Shown in pieces: positions 34,656-47,000 of a stretch of DNA of 64,000 bases. The notes under the pieces are model-generated. The model searched no databases. It saw only the letters and a program-made list of their open reading frames with translations, and was not told where the DNA came from. Both the position numbers and the translations under genes were made by a program. Where the stretch lies: the NCBI GenBank assembly GCA_008973525.1, contig WACJ01000383.1, forward strand, positions 124,001-188,000, given 5' to 3'. This DNA comes from Stenopsyche tienmushanensis. Taxonomy: Eukaryota > Arthropoda > Insecta > Trichoptera > Stenopsychidae. How positions within the stretch are numbered: the first letter of the stretch is position 1; every line of letters begins with the position of its first letter.

Positions 34656-37600
34656 ATGGTTGCCTATTCGGGAATATTTATCTCAGCTTTGGTCATTTTA
34701 TTTTCTACTCGCGCAATTGCATGGGATAACGACGATCTCGAAGTGTTTGATGTTGTGGAAGAAGTTGATCAAAATTTCTATGAACTGATGGGAGTGTCTC
34801 CGGTAGTTATTTTTCAATTAAATTATAATTGTCTGTGCGTTTGAAAGCAAACACATCTATGTCCTTGCGATATTGAGATAAAAACGCACGATAAACATCT
34901 GTGTTTTTATCTAAAATATTTTATACAAATGTAAATTATTTACTACAATGATAATTGCTAAAGTAGTAATTATGAGCTAATTTAATCAATCTAAATCAAT
35001 CATTTTATGTCAAATTAAATATTATCATATGTGTTACTTTTCATACCAGATGCCGATAAAGAAGTTTATTTTTAAGGAATAATTTAATGCACAATTGTGA
35101 CAGTGAGCCAAAATCTAAGTGCCGTTGTATGAAGCATTTTAGAAAAATCGTAATTAATATCATCGATTGGATAGGGAGTGATGTGTGATAAAAACATTTG
35201 GCAGTTACTAAAATAATATCTCAATTCAACATTTATTTATGAGAGTAGACAAAAATAAGAATTTGGGTGGCCTAAATGAATGAATATGTGGCTTCAATAT
35301 GATTTGGTTGATAATAATCATTGATTGTAAATATAGTAATATATAAAATATAGTTCATATTTATCTCAAAATGCATAATATATTTACTGTATAATAAAAT
35401 CTTATAGTTCAAGATAAACATTAGTCACATGTTGCACAAGTTTTCAAGGTATAAATTTATATGCAAGATCAACACAATTGGCACAATAAAATATTAACAT
35501 ATGGTAGACTATATGCAAAAACTTAATACAAATATTGTTCAATGGTAGAAGAGCTAGTCATATACAATTTAACATAAGGACACAGTTTACAAAAAATATA
35601 TTATCTTTTATTTAATGCATATTTCACTTATGCCTTAATTCACATGCGTGTATTTTAAGAACATAATAAAATGCGCATGTATGGGCGTCCCGCCATCTAC
35701 CAATTGAATTCAAAACTTGCAGAAATGCTTACATGTGTTGAAATAGTTTATTGTTTATACATTTTATTAAAAATATCATACTTTTAGATCATGAATAATA
35801 TTATATTTGTTTATTAAAGGAAGCTACAACGTCTGATCTTCGCGGTGCCTATCGGAATCTTACGCTGAAACTTCATCCGGATAAAAATGATTCACCCGAT
35901 GCAGACGTTCAATTTAGAAACTTAGTATCCGTTTATAACGTATTAAAAGATCCGGGAAAACGAGAAAAGTATGCCGTCATTCAATCAAATAAAGCAGCAC
36001 TCATTATTTTGATCGCTTGGCGCAACATAAATGCATGAAAATTATCTTTATTTTCAGATACAATGATGTACTTAAAAATGGCTTACCCAATTGGCGATCA
36101 GCGGTTTATTATTATAGGCACGTTCGTAAAATGGGTCTAATTGAAATGTCGCTAATATTATTTATTATTATAACTATTGGACAGTACGTAGTCGCTTGGG
36201 CAGCTTATGCTGAGAAGCGCTATTTCACAGTTTGTATTTTTTTAGCTGAAAATCTGATTAAAATACATTTTATAAAAATAACAACACGTATTTAATCATT
36301 TGTCTTAGGAACAACTTTTAGGCAGTAAAATCAAAAAGATGCAAAAAAAATCAGTTCGAGGTAATCCTCCTGGAGGCAATGAATTGATGGAGATATTGGC
36401 TGAAATTCCCACTCCGAGCATTAAAAATACTTTACCTTGGCAAATACCTCGATTAATAATTGCTATAATTGTTGGCATACCATATTCAGTGATTTATATA
36501 TCAAAATATTACGCAGAAAGGAATAAACAAATATTAGAGGAGCAAGAAAGGTACAAACCAAATCAAATTTGTATATTAATGTATACATGTGTGTATTTAA
36601 AAATCGATATTTTATATTTGTATTTTATTAACAAGAATCAAGAAAGAAAAAGAAAGGCTTCTAATTGAAGAAGAGGAAGCAGCTAAAGATAAAGAAAATC
36701 GTGCTTTAAGAAGACGACGGTTTATTCCACCTGAAAGAACCAAGGATGAAAATGGTTGCTTCTTGGATCCCGTTGATGAACCAGAGAAGCCCATAAAAGC
36801 TAAAGTATATCATGAATCTATTTCAAATTTTGAACAAACAACACTATTTCGATTGCCGTTAAAATAATATCGTCTTTGTATTTCATTGTATTGAAATTTT
36901 TGACCCAAATATAGTTATTTTTTATATTTGGAATCAATTTGTTAAGAAAATGGTTAATAATTTTTTTTTAATATATTGTTCTTATAGCCTGCGCCAGTGC
37001 TTGCTGGTGGACTTTGGACAGATGATGATTTAGCTGAACTAGTAAAATTAGTAAAAAGATATCCAGGCGGCACCTCTGGACGATGGGAAATAATTGCTGA
37101 AACAATGGGACGAAATGTAGGAGAAGTAACGCATATGGCTGCCAAACTTAAAGATAATTGTTATCGAGTTCCTGGAACGGAACCGACGACTGAAGAAATT
37201 CCAGGATTAGAGATTACAAAGAAGGTGCATAGATAAATATACTTTCCAATTAAAATATAGAGAAAATTATTTAATACAAAAGTGTGTAGACTCATACTCA
37301 TAACTCATGATCTGTGTGATCACGAAAGCTCCCTCAGAGGCTAACTTACATAGGTGGCTCACGCCAAATGGGGTCGCGAATGAGACTGGACTTCCCCCAC
37401 CCATAAAAACTATATATTTATCAATCTTACTAATTTATACTGTTATCTTAACTACTTTTTTTTAGTTTTAAGTTACAAAATCTAGCTAATTCCCTCCGCG
37501 TTCAGAGCGCAAATGGCCACTCGAAGTTGAGAATGAGTGTGTTCTCGCGGATGTGGATATTAAATTCAGGTTTTGCACTTTTATTGAGTGGGCAGGCTTG

Positions 37601-38381
37601 CTCCCGAAGAGCGGGATTAATAAACAGCTCAGGTCAGTTGAGAGTCCCCATGTTCCTTTGCCTCAGGTTTGAAGTGATGGACCTATGAATTTTCATCCTG
37701 AATTGATGCAAAAACTCGGCCTTATTGCTGTGATGCATCGCCAAACACTCGATTGAAACGACGCTGTTTTTATTCCATTGTTAGTAAACGCGGCACCCAT
37801 ATTGCGTATAGCTTTCTCATATCCAAATTTTTAGTCAATATGCGATGTTCAGCATTTTTTTGAAAGCCTGAGTTTTAAATAACTGTAAATTATTTAATGT
37901 TATCATTTTTAATTATATTAATTTAGGTAAAGACAAAAGGTGGACGAATAGCAGCATCTCTTGGTGCATCTGTTACAGAATCTGTTTGGACACAGACACA
38001 GCAGAAAGCTTTAGAAGCTGCTTTAGCTAAATATCCAAGAGGTGGTGCATCTGATAGATGGGATCGAATAGCCAAATGTGTGCCAGAAAAAACTAGGGTA
38101 CGGAACGGATTTTTTGTTTATATAACTATAGAATTGCTTGAAATTTATTAACTATAAAAAAAATCAATATTTCGATAGTATTAATATGACAATGAAATAT
38201 TTTACAGGAGGAGTGTATGCTAAGATATAAATATCTCGTCGAATTGGTTAAAAAACAAAAGTCTGATGAGCCTTCATCTCAATCAGAATCCACAGAACAA
38301 TCCGAATCAACAACTTTTGATGATCAGAAATCAAACGATGAAACACCTGAAGAATTTTCTCAAGAAAATTTGGAAGAATAA
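34656..38381 (+). CDS. DNAJC1: DNAJC1-type ER membrane J-protein with two SANT domains
   Basis: Co-chaperone of the ER Hsp70 BiP. Eight exons: 34656-34802, 35820-35968, 36058-36229, 36309-36550, 36636-36804, 36988-37224, 37927-38097 and 38208-38381 (1,461 nt, 486 residues, all GT-AG, phases consistent). Residues 1-23 are a signal sequence (MVAYSGIFISALVILFSTRA). The J domain follows (about 40-105) with the essential HPD in LTLKLHPDKND and ends in KREKYNDVL. A membrane span lies at MSLILFIIITIGQYVVAW and a second hydrophobic stretch at LIIAIIVGIPYSVIYI. A charged coiled-coil follows, then a SANT domain (LWTDDDLAELVKLVKRYPGG) and a second (VWTQTQQKALEAALAKYPRG ... RYKYLVELVKK). The ATG has a good context (CCACCATGG). 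Intron 1 is 1.0 kb and intron 6 holds a mariner remnant. The vertebrate protein has the same order of domains. Confidence 0.95.
37319..37870 (-). mobile_element. decayed mariner remnant, copy 2, in DNAJC1 intron 6
   Basis: Parallel copy of 7117-7650, sharing GATCACG...GCTAACTTACATAGRTGG at the left, CAGCTCAGGT and CCTGAATTGATGCAAAAACT in the middle and GCGATGTTCAGCATTTTTT at the right. Stops and indels exclude function. Its coding sense is opposite to that of DNAJC1. Confidence 0.65.
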
Positions 38382-40321
38382 ATTTTTACATAAATTCAAC
38401 ATATCATTGGTTATGGATCATTTTATTCTATATCCTATTTTACTGAATTTTTTTTATCGATATCATAAATTATTCATAACGTATACTTCAAGAATTGATT
38501 TGTTTTACAGACATTGTGTAAAACATACGATTCTAATTATCGTTGTGGTAATTCAAAACTTATTTTCTAATATAATATAACGTAATACTCTTTTTTGTTT
38601 TTATCTCATATTTTCTTCATAAACATAGAAATTCGATTCATTTTTGTAAATTATTTTTATAAGACGCTCCTTTGAAATTCGCACAATATTGATTCTACCG
38701 AAAAATATGTAAAAGTGTATATAGAATAAGATTATTCTTACTCAACCTGTAATATGTAGTGATAAACATTTCAAAAATCTCATAATTATCTTCTTGGAAG
38801 TACAAATATGTTTCTTCAATATTTTAACATGTTTAGAATTAAATTTTTGGTTCAATTGTGTAACTCATTATCACATGGAGTATGAACTTGAAATTAATTT
38901 ATGTGTGCTGTCTTCTTAATATATATTATATTTCACTGTCTTAAACATATAAATACATTAATTGATGATTCTAAAAGCAAAACATATTATAAATATACGA
39001 CAATTGTCCACCGTCATTAAACATGCATAATTTAATCAAAAGACATCAATTACATACTACAATAATTCATATTTATGACACAATAAACTCAAATATACAT
39101 TTAATACGTGAAGTATATTTGATTATTTTGTAGGTCTATTTAAAATAATCCATTTCTAATTGTATTTAAATCAAATGAGTATGTACCCGACTGAGTATTG
39201 ATTGAAAGTAAATTATGATTAGAAAGAAAATTCAAGTGTAAATTTTGTATCCAACTTATTTTGTATGTACATTGATTGTTAAAAATTTAGAAAAGTATTA
39301 ATCATTTTGATTTTATTCGTGGCTTGCATCAATTTCAAATCTATTAATAATTATAAATGAACAGATGCGTTTCTTGTAATTTATAAAATTGATATGTAAT
39401 TACAATTATGTTTGTATGCATCATCAAACTATATACTCGTGGCTGTGATTTGTATAATGTGTTTCAGGAAGCAGTGTTTAAAGTAAGTTAAACTTTTAAA
39501 ATAGTGTAGCATTCTTTAAATTTGAATAAACACCAATAAAATAGATTTTTTCATTGTTTTTTCAATTATTTTAATTTTATAGGGTCTGTTATTTATTTTT
39601 GTCTAATAAATGTCTTCCAATAAACGTTTTATTTTTCAATTTTAGCTTTAATTGTTTACAAAATTTTCAGAATTTATGCATCAATACGTTGGATTATTTT
39701 GACTCGGATCAGTTCCTGTTTTTTTAATGAATGGTACAAATTTTAAAATTAAGAATATAATCATTAATCCTCTGGATGCAAAGCAATGATATATTGTCGA
39801 TTGTGAAACTAATGAATGCAAACAACGATCACTATTGGCTTTTGATGACTTCAAAATGCTCGACCTTGTAATGCATCTTACTCGCAAGTTGGGACGATCA
39901 AATGAGGGAGAGAAAGATAACAAACTTCCGTTTATCAAAAAACATTGTAGCAACCAAAGGATTAAAACAGATTTTGCCTTGCAAGCCTGTCGATTTCCCT
40001 TTTAAGGGAAGGATTTTTAGGAGTGATGATACTCGGCTAATGGCTCACTCATTAAATGGCTTATTAACACATTTAAAAAAATAATTTGAGGGACTGCATT
40101 TTCACCACATGAACATGATGACAGTAGTAAATAAAAGCAAATTTTTATTTGTACTTATGATTTTTTTATTTAAAAAAATATATAGAATATCGCATGATTC
40201 ATTGAATGATACACCACATATTAGTAAATAATAAATATTTACATACGGGCAAAGTTATAAATAAAAATAAAAGCAATCTCTTAATTTGTAAATTTACAAA
40301 TCATTTTGATCGTCGATTTCA
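38382..40321. other. tail-to-tail interval between DNAJC1 and hemocytin
   Basis: AT-rich 3' flanks of both genes. Around 39700-40084 the DNA is less AT-rich; the plus strand shows protein-like text in more than one frame (LLAFDDFKMLDLVMHLTRKL, then CKPVDFPFKGRIFRSDDTRL). That looks like a frameshifted coding remnant, but I cannot assign it to a family. Confidence 0.4.
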
Positions 40322-41090
40322 TCATTTTCTATCCATTGTTTCTAGTAATTCAACATCGTCGAGATCCGAATCGGCTTCCGACGTAAAACTGGCTCTCGGT
40401 GAATATCTCGGTCCGACTGTTTTCCTGCCAGATTTCGTACTTATAGTTTCACTCACGCATGGACTACATTCACAAGCCGAGGGTATTGCCACTTGTTTTT
40501 TGAATACGTGTCCATCTTGACAAGTCATGTCCACTATCAGTCCATCGTATTTGAGGGCTTGACAACATCGACAGTCTACAGTATACGTTGTTGTCTCTGT
40601 AAAATGAACGACGGTCATTTAAACGCAATTTTTAAAAGGTGTGTGTGCATTAAATTTCAATCATTAAAAGAAGCGGCGCTTACCTTGATTGAAGACTGTT
40701 CCTGAATTACAAGTTCCTTTGCATTCTTTAAATCCGTGTAAAACATTTTTATTAACGCATCTTCCATGTGGCGGCTTATATTGTACTACAAGACCGATAG
40801 TTTCTTTTAACGATAAACTTTCTGGCGCACACTCGACTAAAATTTTATATCAAAGTATTAGATTTCAATATAGTTCATATTCAATAAAAACATTTTTAAA
40901 ATAAAAGCTATCTCACGTTGGGATAAAGCTGTTATGTTGCAATATTGACAACAGCCCTTATCGTAAATGTATTCATCTTTACAGCCTGATATATCAGGGC
41001 AAGACTCTTGTTGTGACGTTACCATTAACTGATCCATTAAATCGTCACATGTAAACTCCGTGCATTTGTCTTTAGAGAACCATTTTTCAC
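40322..41090 (-). other. Hml: hemocytin module: C-terminal cystine knot (CTCK)
   Basis: Exons 40917-41090, 40684-40836 and 40322-40596. They end the chain with a CTCK-like pattern: CCQYCNITA, later VDCRCCQALKYDG and IPSACECSPC, followed by a short acidic tail (SEADSDLDDVELLE). In VWF and mucins this domain pairs subunits through disulfides. Confidence 0.8.
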
Positions 41091-44000
41091 CTAAAAAAAT
41101 GAAAAGATTTAAAATTGTTAATTAAACACATATTTTGTCAGATTTTATTAATTATAAAGCAAAGTTTTCGCCGATAGTGATTTATTTCCTAATATATTTT
41201 TCAGATCATGATAGCACCACAAACAATATTTTTAATATGTCTATGTTATTTCCGCAAGTGTAAACATTAAATTGACAAAGTTTTATCGCGATCGGAGGAA
41301 CGGTATGGCAGTGCATTAAACTACGGACAAACAAACATTGATTTTTATATTTAATTTCATTGATCAATATTTAATTCAATAATTAATATGATCTTAACAA
41401 CGAATTATTTAACTTGCCTGGTTTATATTTCTTATTATCAACAACGCATGCGCTCTGTACACATTTGCCACAGCAAACATGAGGATCAGTAGATGGATTG
41501 TATTCCCATCCTAGAGCACAATCTAGAGGACAACTTTCTTGACTTTCTAATTTTGTTAATTTTCCGTTTGTATCTTTCGTGCAAGTTATATTTTTGCATG
41601 CATCTCCATCGGGAGATTTCCAAGTTGACCCTTCCTATTAAAAAATTGCTTATTATTATGCATAAAAATGCACAAAAATGTACAATTGAAAATAAAAATT
41701 ACAAAATGACAAACCTTATAAATCTCCCCGTTGACTTTACAGGCAATCGGCACAATTTTTTTGCAGCATTTTCCATTTTCAACGATTTCTTTAAACTCAT
41801 AGTCATCTTTCAAATCATCATCAATAGACGGGCATGTTTCGCTGTTAGATTGAACTTGAAGCTAAGGAAAGAAAACAGTTTAAAATATATATCGTTTTAT
41901 AAAATAATTACACATAATTAGATGTAAAACAATTAACCATTCCATCTTTCTCAACGCATTGATATTTAGAACAGAAATCTTTGGAAGTCCATTTTTCGCC
42001 GATTTTATGTTCAGTTCCATTAACAATGCAAGCATAAGGAACACATTCTCCGCAGCATACTTCTTTTGGTTTAGAAGAAGGAACATATTTCCAACCCTGT
42101 GAATTATTTAAAATACAATTGTTATTCATTAAAATAATATATATATATATAATAACAAAGGGAAAAAGTATATATAAAACATTGACCTCTTTACATTGCT
42201 CTTCACACTCCTTCACAATACTTTGTTTTTCAAGAGTTTCATCAATTTCCTTTAAGACACATTTGAATGATTCACATGGATTCGTTTCTGACTGCCAAGT
42301 TTTTCCCACCTAATAAAATAAAAGTATTTTTTTTTTAAATGTACACAAAAAGAATAATTACAGTTGTAATCAATATATAAAAAAAATACCTCATAAACTT
42401 TTCCGTTATATTTACATGCTTTATATTTTGGTTGCGCACAGCAAGTGGATGGAATACCAACGTGTTCGATTACGAAATCTTCAGAAGTTCCTACCGCTGG
42501 ACATTGAGTGATAGAGCAAATAGGACGAACTTCATCATCGCTAACTTTTTTACAAATACACGTACGACATGGACCGTCTTGCCAAGTTGATCCAACCTAA
42601 ACGAAATATAAAAACCATTGACGAAAACGTTTTAAAATTTCATAATTCAAAGATACGAAGCGAAACATACTCCTTTTCTGACGGTTTCAATATTGGATTG
42701 TTTCTTAATCTCTCCTCCGTTTGGCGCCGAAGCATATTCAACGTCATACAAACATTTGTCTTTCGGAAATTCTGCAATAAGTCGATTAAAATTAAATCTA
42801 ATACGCGATTTAAAAGCTATCCATGATAATTTATACGTAAATATAAATACGTACCGCATTCATATTTCAAACAGCAATCGTCCTTTCCTTTTTTCTTTGT
42901 TTTAAGAACATGGAATGTGGGACATTTGGGTTTTTTAGGACATTTTTCAGGATTACATATGTAAGTAAGCCGAGGACAACATTCCGATTTGTTGATAAAA
43001 CTTTCCATTCCCGGGTCTATCATTTCAAATTGGCTCTTTGGATCAATAGGATCACAATCCTCCGGTTGCTTGCATCCTGTTAATATTAAGTATTGTAATT
43101 AGATCGTGTTTCGCTCAATACAGTGCATCTTGATTACTTATGGGTCTCCTTAATATTTATAGTATTTAATTTATATCCTTTTTACCAGCGTACAAAATTT
43201 CTTTTATAAGGATTTCTTTAAACCTTATCAAGAATAAAATTATTTTTGTCAAATGAAATTAATATATTTGTCTAAATTTTTCGCTTCAAAAATTAATACT
43301 TACTACAAACAAATTGTGGGCATTCCTTAGATTTTGCTTCCAATATCATGTCTTGACCAAATCCACAAGATATTTTTGTAGGTTCTTCGCATGTCGGCGG
43401 TATTTCTGTTGGTTCAGGTACTATTTTTGTTACAAAAAATAATATTAGTTTTATTTGGCTATGCTAATAACAAAATTTTGATAGATGATGTAATAAAAAA
43501 ATTACTGCAGATAAATTCAGGACAACACTGCCCGGCAGGTTTTGCTATTTTCTGAGCTTCAAATCCGTCAGCACAAGACATGGCTTGAGCACACGACTTC
43601 GTTACGCAAGTTGAACCACCGCGTTTAGTGCATGTACATTCGGTGCATTCATCCAATTGCCAAGTATCACCGACATAATGACCCTCGGAATCACACGGGA
43701 AACATTTCTTGATATCTATACACGTACCATTCATCAGAACCTGGATAAAAATAATATTTATATTATACTGTATTTATAATTATAATCGCCATAAAAGCAA
43801 AATAATATAACAGAAAGAGCACCTTTTCTTCTGGACAGAAGCATCCTTCAATCTGTGATACCGTACACAAAGATGGTTTCTTTGCATATTTTTGATAATT
43901 GTCGCAAGTCACTTGACATCCAAAACCACAGGCATTATATTCCAAACCGTCTTTACTGTATTAAAGAAAAGATATATCAATAAAATATAAAAGATAAATA

Positions 44001-47000
44001 GCGTATTATTTTTAGTTATTTTATTATTTTTGCTCACCATTTGTACGGGCAGAGATCATTTTTCCTCCAATCTAAACAAATTCCAGCTCTTAAGCATTCA
44101 CGGGCATATGCTTCCAAGCTGTTACAAGCGCCTGTTTGTTTTGAAACTGAACATATATCTTGCTGACATGATGCCAAATATTGTGCCGGATCCACAACAG
44201 GATGACACTGCATTATCAAAAGAGTTGTTACTATAGTATGTTTATAATACACATATAGTCCATTTATAAGATATTGCATTATTTATGTGAAAGTAATTAA
44301 TACTTCTTATAAAATGTACCTTTCCAAACATATCTTCGTCCATTATATTAAAGCAAGGGTCTTTATTTGGTGGTAACGGCCAACATTCGTTTTTAGGTTT
44401 TTCGAAACATGAGCTTTCTTCCAGGTCGAATGTTTCCAAAATTGGTTCGGGGGCCCTCCAAGATTTTGCATAAACGAGGGGATCGTCTGATTTACCAAGA
44501 TCATTCAATTCGTTTCCATCACAATCACCACAAAGTCCCTCAACTTTATTTTTATAAAGCGATGATGGTAATCTTACGTTAAATGCCATATTGTGGAATA
44601 CGGATGAGAGCTAAACAAAATGTAATTTTTTAATTGCTTAAAATGATGACCCGTTTATTATATTTGAATAAGAATTAATATTCACCTCGAGTTGAATAGC
44701 AGGTATAATGATAGTGATATCATTTCCAGATATCTTTTGCAGTTGAAGCCATTCATTCGTGAAAGGATAGTGATTAATTTTCATACCATTTACGAGAACT
44801 TCGAGCTAAATTTGAAATAAAAATATTTAAATATGATAAAAAAGCACACGGAGTGACAACATCAAATGTTTATATATTTTTAAATTGATTAAAAATCAAT
44901 AATAATGATACTAGACGTGTGGTTATAAAAACTGAGTACAGTGGAACTTCGGCTTATGAGTGATCCTGGTTACGAGTTTCGTCAGTTCAGTAACTTGGTC
45001 CTATCGGCCATAAACCGATGAAAGACCATCAAACAAGAAGATAAAGCCTCTTCTTGTTTACTCTTCGGAGAACCCGCGAGCATTCAAGAGATGCAAAGTG
45101 CTAAAGGACAGGCTGCCTGTTATGTGGAGGTCAAACAGCAGGGCATGGACCGAAAAAGAGCTGTTTACCGAATGGAAAGACTCCTGCTAGTCCTGAGATA
45201 AAAAAATAGCTGCTGGATAATAATCTTCCTCTGAAAGCCATGCTAATTATGGATAATGCTCCTGCCCTCACCAAGAGAGCTCAGGATAATATTTTGGAAG
45301 AGTTTACTTTTATAAAAATTGTCTTCCTTCCACCCAACATAACTTCTATCCTGCAGCCCATGGATCAGCAAGTTATCTTTAACTTTAAGAAATTGTATAC
45401 GAAGGGGCTTTTTAAACTCTACTTCGACATCAAAATTACAAACATTTGTGGAAGAAAATCATCCAGATAAACCAGCAGCCATTAGGACTATTCATTTATT
45501 TAATGATATTACTATGGCTCATTTCAGCAGCGTGTTGAAAAGTCGCCAAAAACAAGTGTCGATTGAAAAATTCTTTAAGAGAAAAGTTAAAGATAGTGAA
45601 GAAAGTGAGCCAAAATCATCAGACTATACAAATTAATCAATTTCCGTAAAAACATATCTAGCATTTTTATTGATTGATATTTTATGTTTAAAATTTCACA
45701 AAAACACAAATGAGACTATCCATAAATTGTTTTCACTTACGCCGAAACGAGTCTTTTGTATGTGTAATATATTATCACCATATACTACATGAACGGCTAG
45801 GGTGCAAATGGATTCTTTATCATGAGGGCATTTATCATGATGAACAAACACCTCAAAGTTGTGTTTTCCATCTATGGCTTTATCCCTGACAACAGTATAG
45901 GCGCATTTACCATCAAATGTGAAATTGCGTCGATCAAATGTTACATATTGTGGCAATCCAAAACCATCGCACACACCTAATAATACATAAAATGTACGTG
46001 TTAAACGATCATACACATAAAAACATAAATTAAATTTAAAAGCGTTATATGTGTCATTTTGAAAAAAGTAAACTTACAATCTCGACATTCAGTTGGAGGC
46101 ACACAAATATCACCTTTTCTCACAAAACCTTCCGGACAGAAACATCCAGAGAAACATACTCCAGGAGTAACAGGACATGGATTTTCTTCTTTTAGAGTAT
46201 CACAGCAAAGTTCACAACTATGTCTAAAGCAGTCATAGTGTACCAGAGTGTTTGGACATGCAACGGCTAAAATATTTTTATTTGATGAATGTTATAAAAA
46301 TAAATTATTGCTAAAAATGTAATTCTATAAAAAAATATATTACGGCAGTTCATTTCAGTTCTCCATCCTCGTAAATCAATTGATTGATCAGCAGCCAAGC
46401 ATTCAGTTACGTGTGTTTGGAGAACATTACAAAGACACTTATTATTTTTTGTTTTCTTATCTATTTTTTTATCATCTTCAGCATCAGATTGCAAGCAAGT
46501 GCACGCTTCTTCTAAACATCTTGCGTAGCTTTTTTCTTTGTCGATCACCGATTGACATTTATTGAATGTTTTTTTACTGCAATATAATAAATTGTTGATA
46601 ATAACTGTAATATGATTACATTTTCATTTAATTTAGATTGTTATAAAACCTGAGCGCTTTGCAGATTTCTACTACTTCCTTCCTCAAATTTAATGGACAA
46701 GTTTGTGCTTTACAAATTTCTGGGGTATCTTTATGTGCCCAACTATCTCCAAACTCTTCAGTTGAAAGAGATTGTGTACCATCAGGCTTTCTACGATCAT
46801 CAGATGCATCTCCATTATAAAATCCGCATAAACCGTCGACATGTTCAAATAGTTTTCCTGCGATCTAAAAATTCAACAATTTTTAGATTATTAAAAATGC
46901 TTTTGTACAAATTTTAAGCAATTAAATTCAGTTAATAATAGATTGTCCCGTTAGGAATGTAGTTTTTTAAATGAATGAGTTAAATTCAAACATCTACACG

